A stretch of DNA of 64,000 nucleotides from Candidatus Tiddalikarchaeum anstoanum (GTDB lineage: Archaea; Nanobdellota; Nanobdellia; Tiddalikarchaeales; Tiddalikarchaeaceae): the NCBI GenBank assembly GCA_902385255.1, contig CABMEV010000010.1:1-64000 (forward strand), written 5' to 3'. Under the pieces are notes generated by a model that saw only the letters and a program-made list of their open reading frames with translations, was not told where the DNA came from and ran no database searches. Positions 44,892 to 53,696 of this stretch are shown here, one piece after another; the stretch's first letter is position 1; the number at the start of each line of letters is the position of its first letter. Position numbers and translations under genes: made by a program.

Positions 44892-45632
44892 TTATAATTT
44901 TTTTATTGCATCGAGCGCCGCTATAATTGAATTGTTTTCTCCAATACTTAATTCTCCAACTCCTTTTTGCACATCTTTTTGAAATTTTTCAACGTCTTTT
45001 CCTGCGTCAGCATTTCCGTAAGCGCTGACAATATTCAAAATCGAGCCTGTTTTTAATCCTTCAATTTTTCCAACTAAGAATATTGTTGATGATTCAAAAT
45101 CGCTTCCTAAAACCCCTACTTTGGACCAGAATTTTTCAATTGCCGGAGTGTTCTTTGTATAAAAACTGTCATGGCTTCTGATTGTTCCGGAATAATATCT
45201 TAATTTTAATTCTTTAGAGCTGGAAATTAAAGCATTAAATACTGAACTATCTGCAACTGCAGGAACATCTTTAGCGGCATACATATCTGTTGTACCATCC
45301 TGCCTGATTGCCTGTTCAGGAATTATTAATTCACCAATTTTCATATCTCTCTGCAGGCTTCCGCAGCTTCCTATTCTTATTACCACTTTAGCGCCAAGCT
45401 CTGCCAGTTCATGGAGAGCTATAGCAGTACTTGGTCCTCCCATTCCGCTTGAGCAGACAGTTATCTTTTTGCCTTTATACGCACCGTTATAAATTGTAAA
45501 TTCGCGGTTGACATTAATTTTTTTAGAGTTCTCTAAATGTTTAGCTATTCTAATAACTCTTCCAGGGTCACCCGGCATTAAAACGTAAGGATTGACATCC
45601 TTTTCAGTTATTTGAAGATGAGGAGCTGTCAT
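44892..45632 (-). CDS. Nucleoside phosphorylase, uridine phosphorylase type (upstream cassette)
   Basis: A 246-residue phosphorylase with PGDPGRVIRIAKHL, CSSGMGGPSTAI, VIRIGSCGSLQRDM and GSDFESSTIFLVG. It is the first gene of the ten-gene array and probably carries the main promoter, divergent from TFB. Released ribose-1-phosphate could feed carbon metabolism and the base could feed nucleotide salvage, which fits an organism lacking de novo synthesis; that is inference. Confidence 0.92.
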   Translation of the reverse strand: MTAPHLQITEKDVNPYVLMPGDPGRVIRIAKHLENSKKINVNREFTIYNGAYKGKKITVCSSGMGGPSTAIALHELAELGAKVVIRIGSCGSLQRDMKIGELIIPEQAIRQDGTTDMYAAKDVPAVADSSVFNALISSSKELKLRYYSGTIRSHDSFYTKNTPAIEKFWSKVGVLGSDFESSTIFLVGKIEGLKTGSILNIVSAYGNADAGKDVEKFQKDVQKGVGELSIGENNSIIAALDAIKKL

Positions 45633-45722
45633 ATTCTGTAGGAGTTGTTCTTTTTTTTTATAGTCTTCGCAAGTGAAATTTTAGAAATATTTTTAAGCAT
45701 GGTATTAACCCATTCAATTAAA

Positions 45723-46889
45723 ATGGAGTTAAAAACTTTAAATGCAGATTACGAGCAGCAGAAAATGAAGCTTTATGATTTAAAGACTCTTTATTCTGAA
45801 TTGAGGGAAAGATTCATAGTTTTAGGAAAATATAAAGACGCTGACAAGTGCAGCACAAAAATTGAAAGAATTATCAGCAAGGAGAATGAAAGCTCTCTTG
45901 ATATATTGCTTATCCCTAATCTCGAATCGGATTATATCTCTTTAAAACGGCGTTTATTGGAGGATAATCTGTGCAGTGTGTGCAGTTCTAAAAATACTTT
46001 TTATTATGATGAGCAGAGAGGAGAAATTGGCTGTTTAAACTGCGGGGCTATTTACAGCGATAAGTATATTGACAGGGGTCCCGAGTGGAGGGCTTTTAAC
46101 AGCGAAGAACAAGTTAAGTGTGTTAGAACAGGAGCTCCAAGTTCAAATTGTATTTACGACAAAGGTTTGAGCACAATAATAGATGTTAGAGATAAAGACG
46201 GTTTAGGAAAACCAATCCCTTTAAAGATGAGAGATCAAATTTATAGGCTCAGAAAATGGCAGAACAGGATAGCGACGTCAATTGATAGAAATCTTTCTCT
46301 TGCTTTTTCAGAGCTTGAAAAATTATGTGAAAAGATAAAAACATCTCCTTCTGTGAAAGAGGATGCCGCCTTAATTTATAGAAAAGCAGTTAGCCATAAA
46401 TTAACCAGAGGGCGAAGTATTGAATCAGTTATTGCTGCATCTTTTTATATTGCTTGCAAAGGATATTATAATAATAGTAAGAAAGATGTTAATGTCAGCA
46501 ATTTAGCACCAATAACTATGAATGACCTCGTTGAGGCAACGCATATTAAAAAGAAATATTTATCCAGGAGTATTCGCATTATAGTTAAAAATTTGGGATT
46601 GTCTTTATTTAATAATACTCCAAATTCTTATCTACCCAAGCTTGCAAGTGATTTAAATCTTTCAAATGAAACTCAGACTAAGGCAGAAAAAATAATACAA
46701 AAAGTAAGTAAAACAAGTATAACTTTCGGGAAGGACCCAATTGGTGTTGCTGCAGCGTCATTATACATTGCAGCTAAGATGAATAAGGAGTATATAACAC
46801 AAAAGATTGTAGCGAATGCTGCTGGAATTACAGATATTACTGTAAGAATTAGGTATAAAGAGATTTATAAAAAATTACATAAAATTTAA
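45723..46889 (+). CDS. tfb: Transcription initiation factor B with N-terminal extension
   Basis: A TFB of 388 residues from the ATG at 45723; the track start at 45645 is rejected because a TATA (ATTTTTAAG) lies about 30 bp before 45723. About 85 residues of charged, helical sequence (TLNADYEQQKMKLYDLKTLYSE) precede the zinc ribbon (CSVC...CLNC), where most TFBs have only a few residues. B-reader/linker region (GPEWRAFNSEEQ) and two cyclin folds follow (about 185-280 and 285-388). The extension may be a coiled coil. It overlaps the convergent permease gene by 15 bp. Confidence 0.92.
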   Translation: MELKTLNADYEQQKMKLYDLKTLYSELRERFIVLGKYKDADKCSTKIERIISKENESSLDILLIPNLESDYISLKRRLLEDNLCSVCSSKNTFYYDEQRGEIGCLNCGAIYSDKYIDRGPEWRAFNSEEQVKCVRTGAPSSNCIYDKGLSTIIDVRDKDGLGKPIPLKMRDQIYRLRKWQNRIATSIDRNLSLAFSELEKLCEKIKTSPSVKEDAALIYRKAVSHKLTRGRSIESVIAASFYIACKGYYNNSKKDVNVSNLAPITMNDLVEATHIKKKYLSRSIRIIVKNLGLSLFNNTPNSYLPKLASDLNLSNETQTKAEKIIQKVSKTSITFGKDPIGVAAASLYIAAKMNKEYITQKIVANAAGITDITVRIRYKEIYKKLHKI

Positions 46890-48077
46890 ATAGAACATAA
46901 TAGTAGGTATGACCAAGCATCCCAATAATTGGCTTTTTCTTATCTTATTCTTGTCGCATAAGTATCCTATTATTGTTGAAACAGCCAGTATGATTATTCC
47001 AACTGGACCATCAATTGCCACAGTCAGGATTGAGACGAATAATATCACTCCTATATTTAACAGCCTGTTATTGAACCAGTCAGTTCTTTGCGAGACCCAT
47101 AATGCAGATTTAACCAGAAGGTAAGATGATAATACGCACGAGAGGAACCCTGAGAATAATAATACAAAATAATTATTTGAATCAATAATTAATAGCGTCC
47201 CTATTTTCTCAACAACACCGCTGCGTCCCTTTCCTAGTGTGAGGAGAGATATCAGGCTTAGAACCAAGTCTGCAATGTTTATGCTGCTCATGCTAGCTAT
47301 CATTCGTTCATCGCTTCTCTTTCCTCCTTCCACATCCTCTGACAACAATCCTACCTGGCTCGGGCTCATGCTGGGCACTAATGCCATGACTATCGAGCTT
47401 AGTATGCCTATTATGCTGGCCTTTGCCAAATCGAAGAAATCAGAGTCTATTACTACTTTTTTCATCTGAGTGGGTATTTTCTCACTCTTTCTGCCTGAAA
47501 TTAACAGGCTTCCTATTCCAAAAAGCCCGGTGAGCATGGGGAGAAAAGGGTCTTTCAGGTTAATATTGAATGTTATTAATCCAAGCAATCCTGATATTGT
47601 GAAGAAAATAAGCGCTAATCTGCTGTTCTTCTCTTTTATAATCAAGTGCATGCATATCGCGGCAAGTATTAGCCACGCGTAACCCTTTATCATATCATAT
47701 AACGCGATTATTGCATCTTTCAGCAGGAATCCGACGCCGAGGAATATTGCATAAGTCATAACGCTCGTCATGGCTACTATTCTCATTCCAGCAAGGCTTC
47801 TCTTGTTTAGTAAGAGCTTGTGAAGAGGCATCCTTACAAGAATTTCCCCTTCTTCAGGAACTCCAAGATAACACGCTGCCAAAAAATCGAATATGTTGCT
47901 TGAAACTAGCATGGAGAATAAGAATATGCTAATTTCAAGATTATCACCGCCTGCTAGTATTATTGCTGAAAGCGTGTTCGCGTGAAGCCCGGGAACTACA
48001 CCTATTACTATCCCAACAAGTACACCAATTATAATTGCCAGTATTGAACTAATAATCATCAAAGGTATCAAAATCAA
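46875..48077 (-). CDS. TctA-like/DUF112 family membrane permease
   Basis: A 400-residue protein with about ten transmembrane segments. The N-terminal block IGVVPGLHANTLSAIIL is the signature of the TctA family, and a similar sequence recurs in the second half (MALVPSMSPSQVGLLSEDV), giving the typical inverted repeat. TctA permeases take up tricarboxylates with a binding protein and TctB, neither of which is seen nearby, so the archaeal substrate is uncertain. The gene stands alone. Confidence 0.82.
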   Translation of the reverse strand: MILIPLMIISSILAIIIGVLVGIVIGVVPGLHANTLSAIILAGGDNLEISIFLFSMLVSSNIFDFLAACYLGVPEEGEILVRMPLHKLLLNKRSLAGMRIVAMTSVMTYAIFLGVGFLLKDAIIALYDMIKGYAWLILAAICMHLIIKEKNSRLALIFFTISGLLGLITFNINLKDPFLPMLTGLFGIGSLLISGRKSEKIPTQMKKVVIDSDFFDLAKASIIGILSSIVMALVPSMSPSQVGLLSEDVEGGKRSDERMIASMSSINIADLVLSLISLLTLGKGRSGVVEKIGTLLIIDSNNYFVLLFSGFLSCVLSSYLLVKSALWVSQRTDWFNNRLLNIGVILFVSILTVAIDGPVGIIILAVSTIIGYLCDKNKIRKSQLLGCLVIPTIMFYLNFM

Positions 48078-48123
48078 AGCCGTTAAAAAGTATTAAAACT
48101 TACCAATTAATTATTGAATTAGT

Positions 48124-48468
48124 ATGGCTTACTTATCAGATTACGACCGCAATATTATCTTTAATGATTTTAAACAAATCGAGTCAATAGACAGGACTAT
48201 AATCAAAGGAGACAAGGAGCCTTTTGTTATCAGATTATTAATAGTGCCAGGCAGTGATGAAAAAGTTGCACATTTTTTCTTAAGTCCAAAGAGTGAAGCA
48301 TTAACTTTCAAAAACAATTTTTTCTTGAATAATAATGCTGAAACTTTTAACATTTCAGTGCTTGGATTTTTGCTCCCAGACTCGTGGTCAGGGGAGTTAA
48401 ACATGGTAGTTGACGGTTTTGCTAAAAAAATACCGCTGCATTTCGAGAAAAGAAGCCTACTTTTTTAA
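48124..48468 (+). CDS. Unknown protein, 114 aa
   Basis: Not recognised. A soluble, beta-strand-rich protein with many Phe residues (HFFLSPKSEALTFKNNFFLNN) and a closing segment LNMVVDGFAKKIPLHFEKR. There are no Cys and no membrane segments. AAAAAGTATTAAAAC about 30 bp upstream is a possible weak promoter. It overlaps the convergent adenylate-kinase-like gene by 12 bp. Confidence 0.6.
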   Translation: MAYLSDYDRNIIFNDFKQIESIDRTIIKGDKEPFVIRLLIVPGSDEKVAHFFLSPKSEALTFKNNFFLNNNAETFNISVLGFLLPDSWSGELNMVVDGFAKKIPLHFEKRSLLF

Positions 48469-48981
48469 TAATAACTTGGAGTATTTTTTATCATCCCAGA
48501 CTATTAGACCCTTATTCCACTTCTTGTCGCGCATTATTTTCATGATTTTTCTGACATTTTCATCGCTTTGGATTTTACTAGTGTCTATTTCTATAACTTT
48601 ATTCTTATTCGTGCTGCTTGAGAAATAGTTTACTATCTCAGCCTCTACGTTTTCCATTATCTTGTTTTTAGGATAATTTCTTTTCTTTAATCTTTTAGCA
48701 AGAGTGAACGGTTCGCACCTTAAGACTACTATCACATCTACTTTCGGCGCGTACTCAATAAGATGGGTATCCAAGACGTAAGAATGCGGCAGGAATTTTT
48801 CCAATAATTTTTTCAGGCAGGGCTTTATTATTTTTACATTCTTTTCAACGCTTTCCACAACGTTCGGATTATCATTTATTATCTCCTTAGTGCTGAAATA
48901 AGGCAGTTTTAACGCTTTTGCCAGCTTTTTAGAATTCGTCGTTTTTCCGGTTCCAGGTGTTCCCGTGACTAATATTTTCAT
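48457..48981 (-). CDS. AK6/Fap7-type adenylate kinase-like NTPase
   Basis: A 174-residue P-loop kinase. The Walker A loop VTGTPGTGKTTNSKKLA is at residues 5-21, LDTHLIEY is the NMP-binding and Walker B-like region, and VVLRCEPFTLAKRLKKRNYP is the LID region. The pattern of short LID and these motifs matches the AK6/Fap7 group, which assists 40S/30S subunit maturation as well as having adenylate kinase activity. It overlaps the preceding phosphoesterase gene by 4 bp. Confidence 0.88.
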   Translation of the reverse strand: MKILVTGTPGTGKTTNSKKLAKALKLPYFSTKEIINDNPNVVESVEKNVKIIKPCLKKLLEKFLPHSYVLDTHLIEYAPKVDVIVVLRCEPFTLAKRLKKRNYPKNKIMENVEAEIVNYFSSSTNKNKVIEIDTSKIQSDENVRKIMKIMRDKKWNKGLIVWDDKKYSKLLLKK

Positions 48982-49577
48982 ATTTTTATTATTCTTCCTT
49001 CAGGTCCGGGGTTAAAGCATAATGTTTTTCCTATTTTCATCTCTTTTCCTGCAGCTTCATGAATATGCCCGAAACAGGCGTATTTTGGCTGGTGTTCTTC
49101 TATCCATTTTCCAACTTCGAAACTTCCAACATGCATTCCCCCTCCAACAAGGTCGAGAACTGTATTTTTTGGAGGAGTATGGGAGACTAATACCGTGACT
49201 TTTTCATAATTCTTTGACAGCATTTTTTTGAATTCATCATCTGTTAATTCATAAGGCGTGTTCCACGGGCTTACTGTTCCACCTCCTATTCCAAGGAATC
49301 TGATTCCATTATCCTCATAGACATCTTCCTGTATGCTTATTATATTTTCATAATCTTCAAGTGCTTCTTCTACAAAAGTAGGAGTCTCATTGTTTCCAGG
49401 TATTATCAGCATCTTCTTGCCCGACTTGTCAAGTATACTTATAATGTCGCCGAATCCTTCACCCATTATGCTCAAGTCTCCGCAGCATACCATTAAGTCT
49501 GCATCTTTGCTTTTTTTAACCAACAATTCTGCTTTTTTGGCGTCGCCGTGCACGTCCCCGAAGAACAACACATTCAT
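48978..49577 (-). CDS. Calcineurin-like metallophosphoesterase
   Basis: A 199-residue phosphoesterase with the metal-site motifs in order: FFGDVHGD (5-12), VCCGDLS (about 31-37), IPGNNET (about 59-65), VSHTPPK (about 130) and FGHIHEA (about 168). The usual GNHE is GNNE here. Size and layout are like YfcE/archaeal phosphodiesterases; the substrate is unknown. It sits between the PIN-ATPase gene (5-bp gap) and the AK6-like gene (4-bp overlap) in one operon. Confidence 0.88.
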   Translation of the reverse strand: MNVLFFGDVHGDAKKAELLVKKSKDADLMVCCGDLSIMGEGFGDIISILDKSGKKMLIIPGNNETPTFVEEALEDYENIISIQEDVYEDNGIRFLGIGGGTVSPWNTPYELTDDEFKKMLSKNYEKVTVLVSHTPPKNTVLDLVGGGMHVGSFEVGKWIEEHQPKYACFGHIHEAAGKEMKIGKTLCFNPGPEGRIIKI

Positions 49578-49582
49578 TTTTT

Positions 49583-51484
49583 TTATTCACCTTCTGATAA
49601 TAATAGTGTGATTTTCCTGTCTGTATTTTTTGCACGTATCAGTTTTTGCCCAAGGTCGCTCTTGTTTGATACTTTAATTTCTCCTTTCTTGCTGACCGTT
49701 GCAGTGAATAAGAATTCATTATCGACGAAGAAGTCTATACTTTTTGCAGCGTAACTATTATTGAATATGAATGAAGTGTTCTTCTTGTCAAATATGCTTT
49801 TGTAATCTATTGATTCTTTATTCTCCTTCTTGGCGTCTTCCATAAGTGTTTCATTTTTGGCAAGTTCCCTCACATCTATTTTTACACCTATCTTTTTCTC
49901 CAATTTTTCAATATTTTTCCCGCTTTTTCCTATGACTTTTGCTATTTCATAATTTGGTATGTAAAGTATTATTGAATTGTCGCTTGGCATCTCTATTTTA
50001 AGAGGAGTATCCCTTGGAAGTTCCTGTCTTATCCTTTCTTCTATTGCTGTTTTTGCTATGTTCCTGGCTGGGCTTACTGTCATTATCTTTTTCATTTTTT
50101 TAATAGGTACTACAACTGTTTGTTCTCCGAAAGTGTACATCTCATACTCTAAGTCATTAGTATAGAAATCCCTTACTTCTACTATAGGTCTTGATAAGTC
50201 TTCTTCAGTCATGCCTGTTGGCACTTTTACAGTCATTGATAACTCCAGCACTTGGCCTACTTGTCCTTTTTCTATGAATATTACTGTATCAATCACGCTT
50301 GGAACCATTCCTAATTCTATTTTTCCGACGAATCTTTGTATTGCATCTATAGGGTTTGTTGCATGTATTACTCCTACCATTCCGGTTCCGGCCAGCCTTA
50401 AATCCTTGAACAATTCGAAGTCTTGGACGTTTCTTATCTCGTCTATTATTGTATAATCCGGTCTTGACAATAAGAGTATATCATGCAGTTCTTCATTTGT
50501 TGCTATATTCTTGGAGTATTGTGTTATCTCAGGAGGTAATATCAAGTCCCTTGGCGACTCTATTGTTTTTACGACTTTATTTTCTTCAAAGTAGAAAGTT
50601 GCAAGAGCCTGGCAGAATGTGCTTTTTCCATTTCCGGGAGCACCGGCAACAAGTATTCCTTCAGCGCTCTCCCTTAAACGCTCATATAATTTTTCATTCA
50701 GGTTATACTCTTTCATAGTCATTACTTTTACAGGCCTGACGCATGTTATCTCCCAGCCGTCTGATAACGGAGGCCTAGTTATTACTATCCTATAATTCCT
50801 GTACTGTATTATTGTAGAGCCGCCTCTTTCTATTTCCACAAAACTATTCTTGTCGAGTTTTGCCTTCTCAACTATTTCTTTTGCATATTTTTCAATATCT
50901 TCGCTTGTGAGCCTTTCTTTTTTAATCTCTTCAAAAACCCATTCCCCTGGTTTTCCTTTCTTTGCCTTAGGCGTCGAATCCTCCCTTAAGTGCACGCTCA
51001 TTGTGTTTTCATCAAAGAATTTTTCTATGCTTAAATGCTCAAGTTCTTTTTTTAATGATATGAATAATGTTTTGATTCCGAGTGATTTTGCGATTACATT
51101 CTGCACTTCGTCTGCTGTCACGAGTGTCGCATTTTTTAACATGGCTAAGTTTCTTACTATCGCGTTTAGTTCGCTTAATCTTTGTATGCGGAGCCTAGAG
51201 TATGGTTTTTTTTCGCCTTCGAATTCCAACATTATTTTGTCTTTTTTTTCAAGTTCCTTTACTTCTTCTATCTCTTCTATTCCGAATATGGCTGTTGTCT
51301 GTTTCCTGTTAGCGGCGTATTCAAGTTCATCTATTATGGCATTATGGATTATTATGGTTCCTGAAATCTTTTTTTCATTGACTAAGTCCAGGAGCAATCC
51401 CTCTATTACGATGCTTATGTCAGGTATGAATACGTTTTTATCCTCTGCATCCTCCGCTAATTCTTTTATTATTTTCTTGTCCAT
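49583..51484 (-). CDS. PIN-VirB11-type ATPase-KH protein (PINA-like)
   Basis: A 633-residue multidomain protein. An N-terminal PIN nuclease-like domain (about 15-150, VFIPDISIVIEG ... LVTADEV) leads to a secretion-type ATPase core with Walker A GAPGNGKST near 285, the TIDEIRN Asp box and VIHATNPIDAI. A KH domain (KVIGKSGKNIEKLEKKIG, about 525-542) and a C-terminal basic tail follow. In Sulfolobus, PINA hexamers act on Holliday junctions, so a branch-migration or repair role is likely. It heads an operon with the phosphoesterase and AK6-like genes. Confidence 0.9.
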   Translation of the reverse strand: MDKKIIKELAEDAEDKNVFIPDISIVIEGLLLDLVNEKKISGTIIIHNAIIDELEYAANRKQTTAIFGIEEIEEVKELEKKDKIMLEFEGEKKPYSRLRIQRLSELNAIVRNLAMLKNATLVTADEVQNVIAKSLGIKTLFISLKKELEHLSIEKFFDENTMSVHLREDSTPKAKKGKPGEWVFEEIKKERLTSEDIEKYAKEIVEKAKLDKNSFVEIERGGSTIIQYRNYRIVITRPPLSDGWEITCVRPVKVMTMKEYNLNEKLYERLRESAEGILVAGAPGNGKSTFCQALATFYFEENKVVKTIESPRDLILPPEITQYSKNIATNEELHDILLLSRPDYTIIDEIRNVQDFELFKDLRLAGTGMVGVIHATNPIDAIQRFVGKIELGMVPSVIDTVIFIEKGQVGQVLELSMTVKVPTGMTEEDLSRPIVEVRDFYTNDLEYEMYTFGEQTVVVPIKKMKKIMTVSPARNIAKTAIEERIRQELPRDTPLKIEMPSDNSIILYIPNYEIAKVIGKSGKNIEKLEKKIGVKIDVRELAKNETLMEDAKKENKESIDYKSIFDKKNTSFIFNNSYAAKSIDFFVDNEFLFTATVSKKGEIKVSNKSDLGQKLIRAKNTDRKITLLLSEGE

Positions 51485-51535
51485 GTTATTACAATTTCAA
51501 AGATGATGCCGTTGTTTTTAAAACAATTGCACTAT

Positions 51536-52825
51536 CTAGTCCTTTCCTATTTTTTTAATGCCGCCCATGTAAGGCACTAATACCGCTGGTATTTTTACGC
51601 TTCCGTCAGCTTCCTGATAATTCTCTATCACTGCCACGAGAGCCCTCACTGTAGCCACGCATGTGCTGTTTAATGTGTGCACGAATCCTTCAGGAGGCTT
51701 CCCGTTTTCCATTCTGTATTTGATATTCAATCTCCTTGCTTGGTAATCTGTCATATTAGAACATGACACTATCTCCCTGAATTTTTCCTGGCCTGGCAGC
51801 CATGCTTCAATATCGTATTTTTTGGCTGCTCCGACTCCGATGTCGCCTGTGCATATGTTCACCACGTGGTAGTGTATCTCGAGGCTTTGCCAGAATTCTT
51901 CTGCAGTTTTTATTAATAATTCATGCATAGCCTTGCTGTCTTCAGGTTTTGATAATATGACCATTTCTACTTTGTTAAACTGGTGCACCCTGAATATTCC
52001 TTTTGTGTCTTTGCCGTGGCTGCCAGCTTCAGTCCTGAAGCATGCGCTGTAACCGCAGTATTTTTTAGGCATGTCAGAAGACAGCAGTGTTTCATCCATG
52101 TGATAACTCGCAAGCGGGACTTCGCTTGTTCCAATTAATGACATGTCCTGTCCTTCAAATTTTATATTGTAAAGGTCGGCTTCGCCTGCAGGCAGGTAAC
52201 CTGTTCCGTAGAAGCATTTCTTGTAGCACATGTACGGGGGCACCATGAATGTGAACCCTCTGCTTCGCAGGAAATCTATGGCATAAGTTGCTATTGCGAA
52301 TTCAAGCCTTGCCAGGCTGTTTTTCAGGAAATAATTCCTCGCTCCTGCTACTTTTGCACCTCTTTCAATATCATACCAGTCGTTTAGTTCGCATATTTCC
52401 TGGTGGCTCTTTGGTTTGAACTTGAAGCTTGTCTTTTTGCCCCATACTCTTATTTCCTTATTTTCAGAATCGTCTTTTCCAACAGGCACACTGGCGTCGA
52501 GTATGTTTGGGAAGCGGTCGAGAAGGTATTGTGTTCTTTCCCTGTTTGTCTCTATCTCTTTTTCAAACTTGTCTATTTCATCATTATTCTTGGTCATCTC
52601 GTTAATTTTTTTCTGTTTCTCTTTTGCTTCCTTTATTGTGCCTATCTGTTTGCTGACCGTGTTCCTTACGCTTTTTAGATCGTCCCTTTTTTTTATGAGC
52701 GTTCTCCACTCATTGTCGAGTTTTATTACTTCGTCAACCCATTTTATTTTCTCGTTATCTCCTCTTTTTTTCAAGTCATTTCTTATAACATCAGGGTTTT
52801 CACGAAAAAGTTTGATATCTAACAT
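51536..52825 (-). CDS. serS: Seryl-tRNA synthetase
   Basis: A 429-residue class II SerRS of the common type, not the rare methanogen type. The N-terminal arm is a long antiparallel coiled coil (about 30-105) that recognises the tRNA variable arm. Motif 2 is CFRTEAGSHGKDTKGIFRVHQF, serine-binding residues lie around TSEVPLASY, and motif 3 is LNSTCVATVRALVAVIENYQ. It is complete and monocistronic. Confidence 0.95.
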   Translation of the reverse strand: MLDIKLFRENPDVIRNDLKKRGDNEKIKWVDEVIKLDNEWRTLIKKRDDLKSVRNTVSKQIGTIKEAKEKQKKINEMTKNNDEIDKFEKEIETNRERTQYLLDRFPNILDASVPVGKDDSENKEIRVWGKKTSFKFKPKSHQEICELNDWYDIERGAKVAGARNYFLKNSLARLEFAIATYAIDFLRSRGFTFMVPPYMCYKKCFYGTGYLPAGEADLYNIKFEGQDMSLIGTSEVPLASYHMDETLLSSDMPKKYCGYSACFRTEAGSHGKDTKGIFRVHQFNKVEMVILSKPEDSKAMHELLIKTAEEFWQSLEIHYHVVNICTGDIGVGAAKKYDIEAWLPGQEKFREIVSCSNMTDYQARRLNIKYRMENGKPPEGFVHTLNSTCVATVRALVAVIENYQEADGSVKIPAVLVPYMGGIKKIGKD

Positions 52826-52874
52826 AGTAAGTAGTGATAGTTATTAACATTTAAAAACTTTTTAGAATAAATTT

Positions 52875-53573
52875 TTAATCCCAGAATCTCATTTCAACGT
52901 TTTTATTCTTCTTAACCCACGTTTTTAAGTCTTTTACGAATGTTTCAGGATAAGTCTTATTGTTCAGGGCTTTATCATACACTGTGTCCCCTGGCTTAAA
53001 GCGCTGCAGCACGAGCTTTGAAGGCTTGACTATCTTATTAATGCCTTCAATATCATTTAACGTGTGCAGTGTTGGGACAACAGTCATCCTGAACTCGTGC
53101 GGGATTCTGCTCTTCTTGACCATTTCAAAACTTTTCTCAAATTGTTTGAACATCTTATTATTGCCTGTTACCAAATTGTAAGATTTAGCGTTGAATGCGC
53201 TTTTAATGTCCATTGCTATAAAATCGAAAGTGTTTTTCTCAACCAGCCTTTTAAGCCTTGCCGGGAAGGTGCCGTTAGTCTCAATGCCTAACTTTAATCC
53301 ATGTTTTTTGCACCAATCTTTTATGTCTAATACGGCATTCTCCTGCAGTGTAGGCTCCCCTCCGCTTAATACCACGCTGTCTATTACCTGCAGATTCTTA
53401 TTCAATTTTTTATAAATAGAAATTAACGGCTCTTTCTTCTTAGGCACCATATCTTTGCTGTTATGGCAGAATTTGCATCTTAAATTGCATCCCTGCAGAA
53501 AAACAACACTCGCTAAATGTTCAGGGTAGTCTATGCTTGAAACTTCCTGAACCCCTGCAATGAAAACATGCAT
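52875..53573 (-). CDS. nrdG: Anaerobic ribonucleotide reductase activating enzyme (radical SAM)
   Basis: A protein of about 232 residues that installs the glycyl radical on NrdD. The ATG at 53573 (MHVFIAGVQEVS) is preferred over the track start because CTTTATATAG lies about 27 bp upstream. The radical-SAM cluster motif CNLRCKFCHN is near residue 27, followed by SGGEPT and IETNGT. It is separated from nrdD by about 5 kb of other deoxynucleotide genes. Confidence 0.9.
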   Translation of the reverse strand: MHVFIAGVQEVSSIDYPEHLASVVFLQGCNLRCKFCHNSKDMVPKKKEPLISIYKKLNKNLQVIDSVVLSGGEPTLQENAVLDIKDWCKKHGLKLGIETNGTFPARLKRLVEKNTFDFIAMDIKSAFNAKSYNLVTGNNKMFKQFEKSFEMVKKSRIPHEFRMTVVPTLHTLNDIEGINKIVKPSKLVLQRFKPGDTVYDKALNNKTYPETFVKDLKTWVKKNKNVEMRFWD

Positions 53574-53696
53574 AATTAAAACAATACACAAACATTACTA
53601 TATAAAGTTTTATTACTACTTATCTCCAACAATATATTTTTATTAAAAAAAATATGGTGAAATTTTTTAATATTAGCGTGTCTAGTTTTTTTTAAG

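Noticed and set aside
49977-51506. Plus-strand ORFs opposite the PIN-ATPase gene
   Set aside because: Ser/Phe-rich antisense frames over a clearly recognised multidomain coding sequence.
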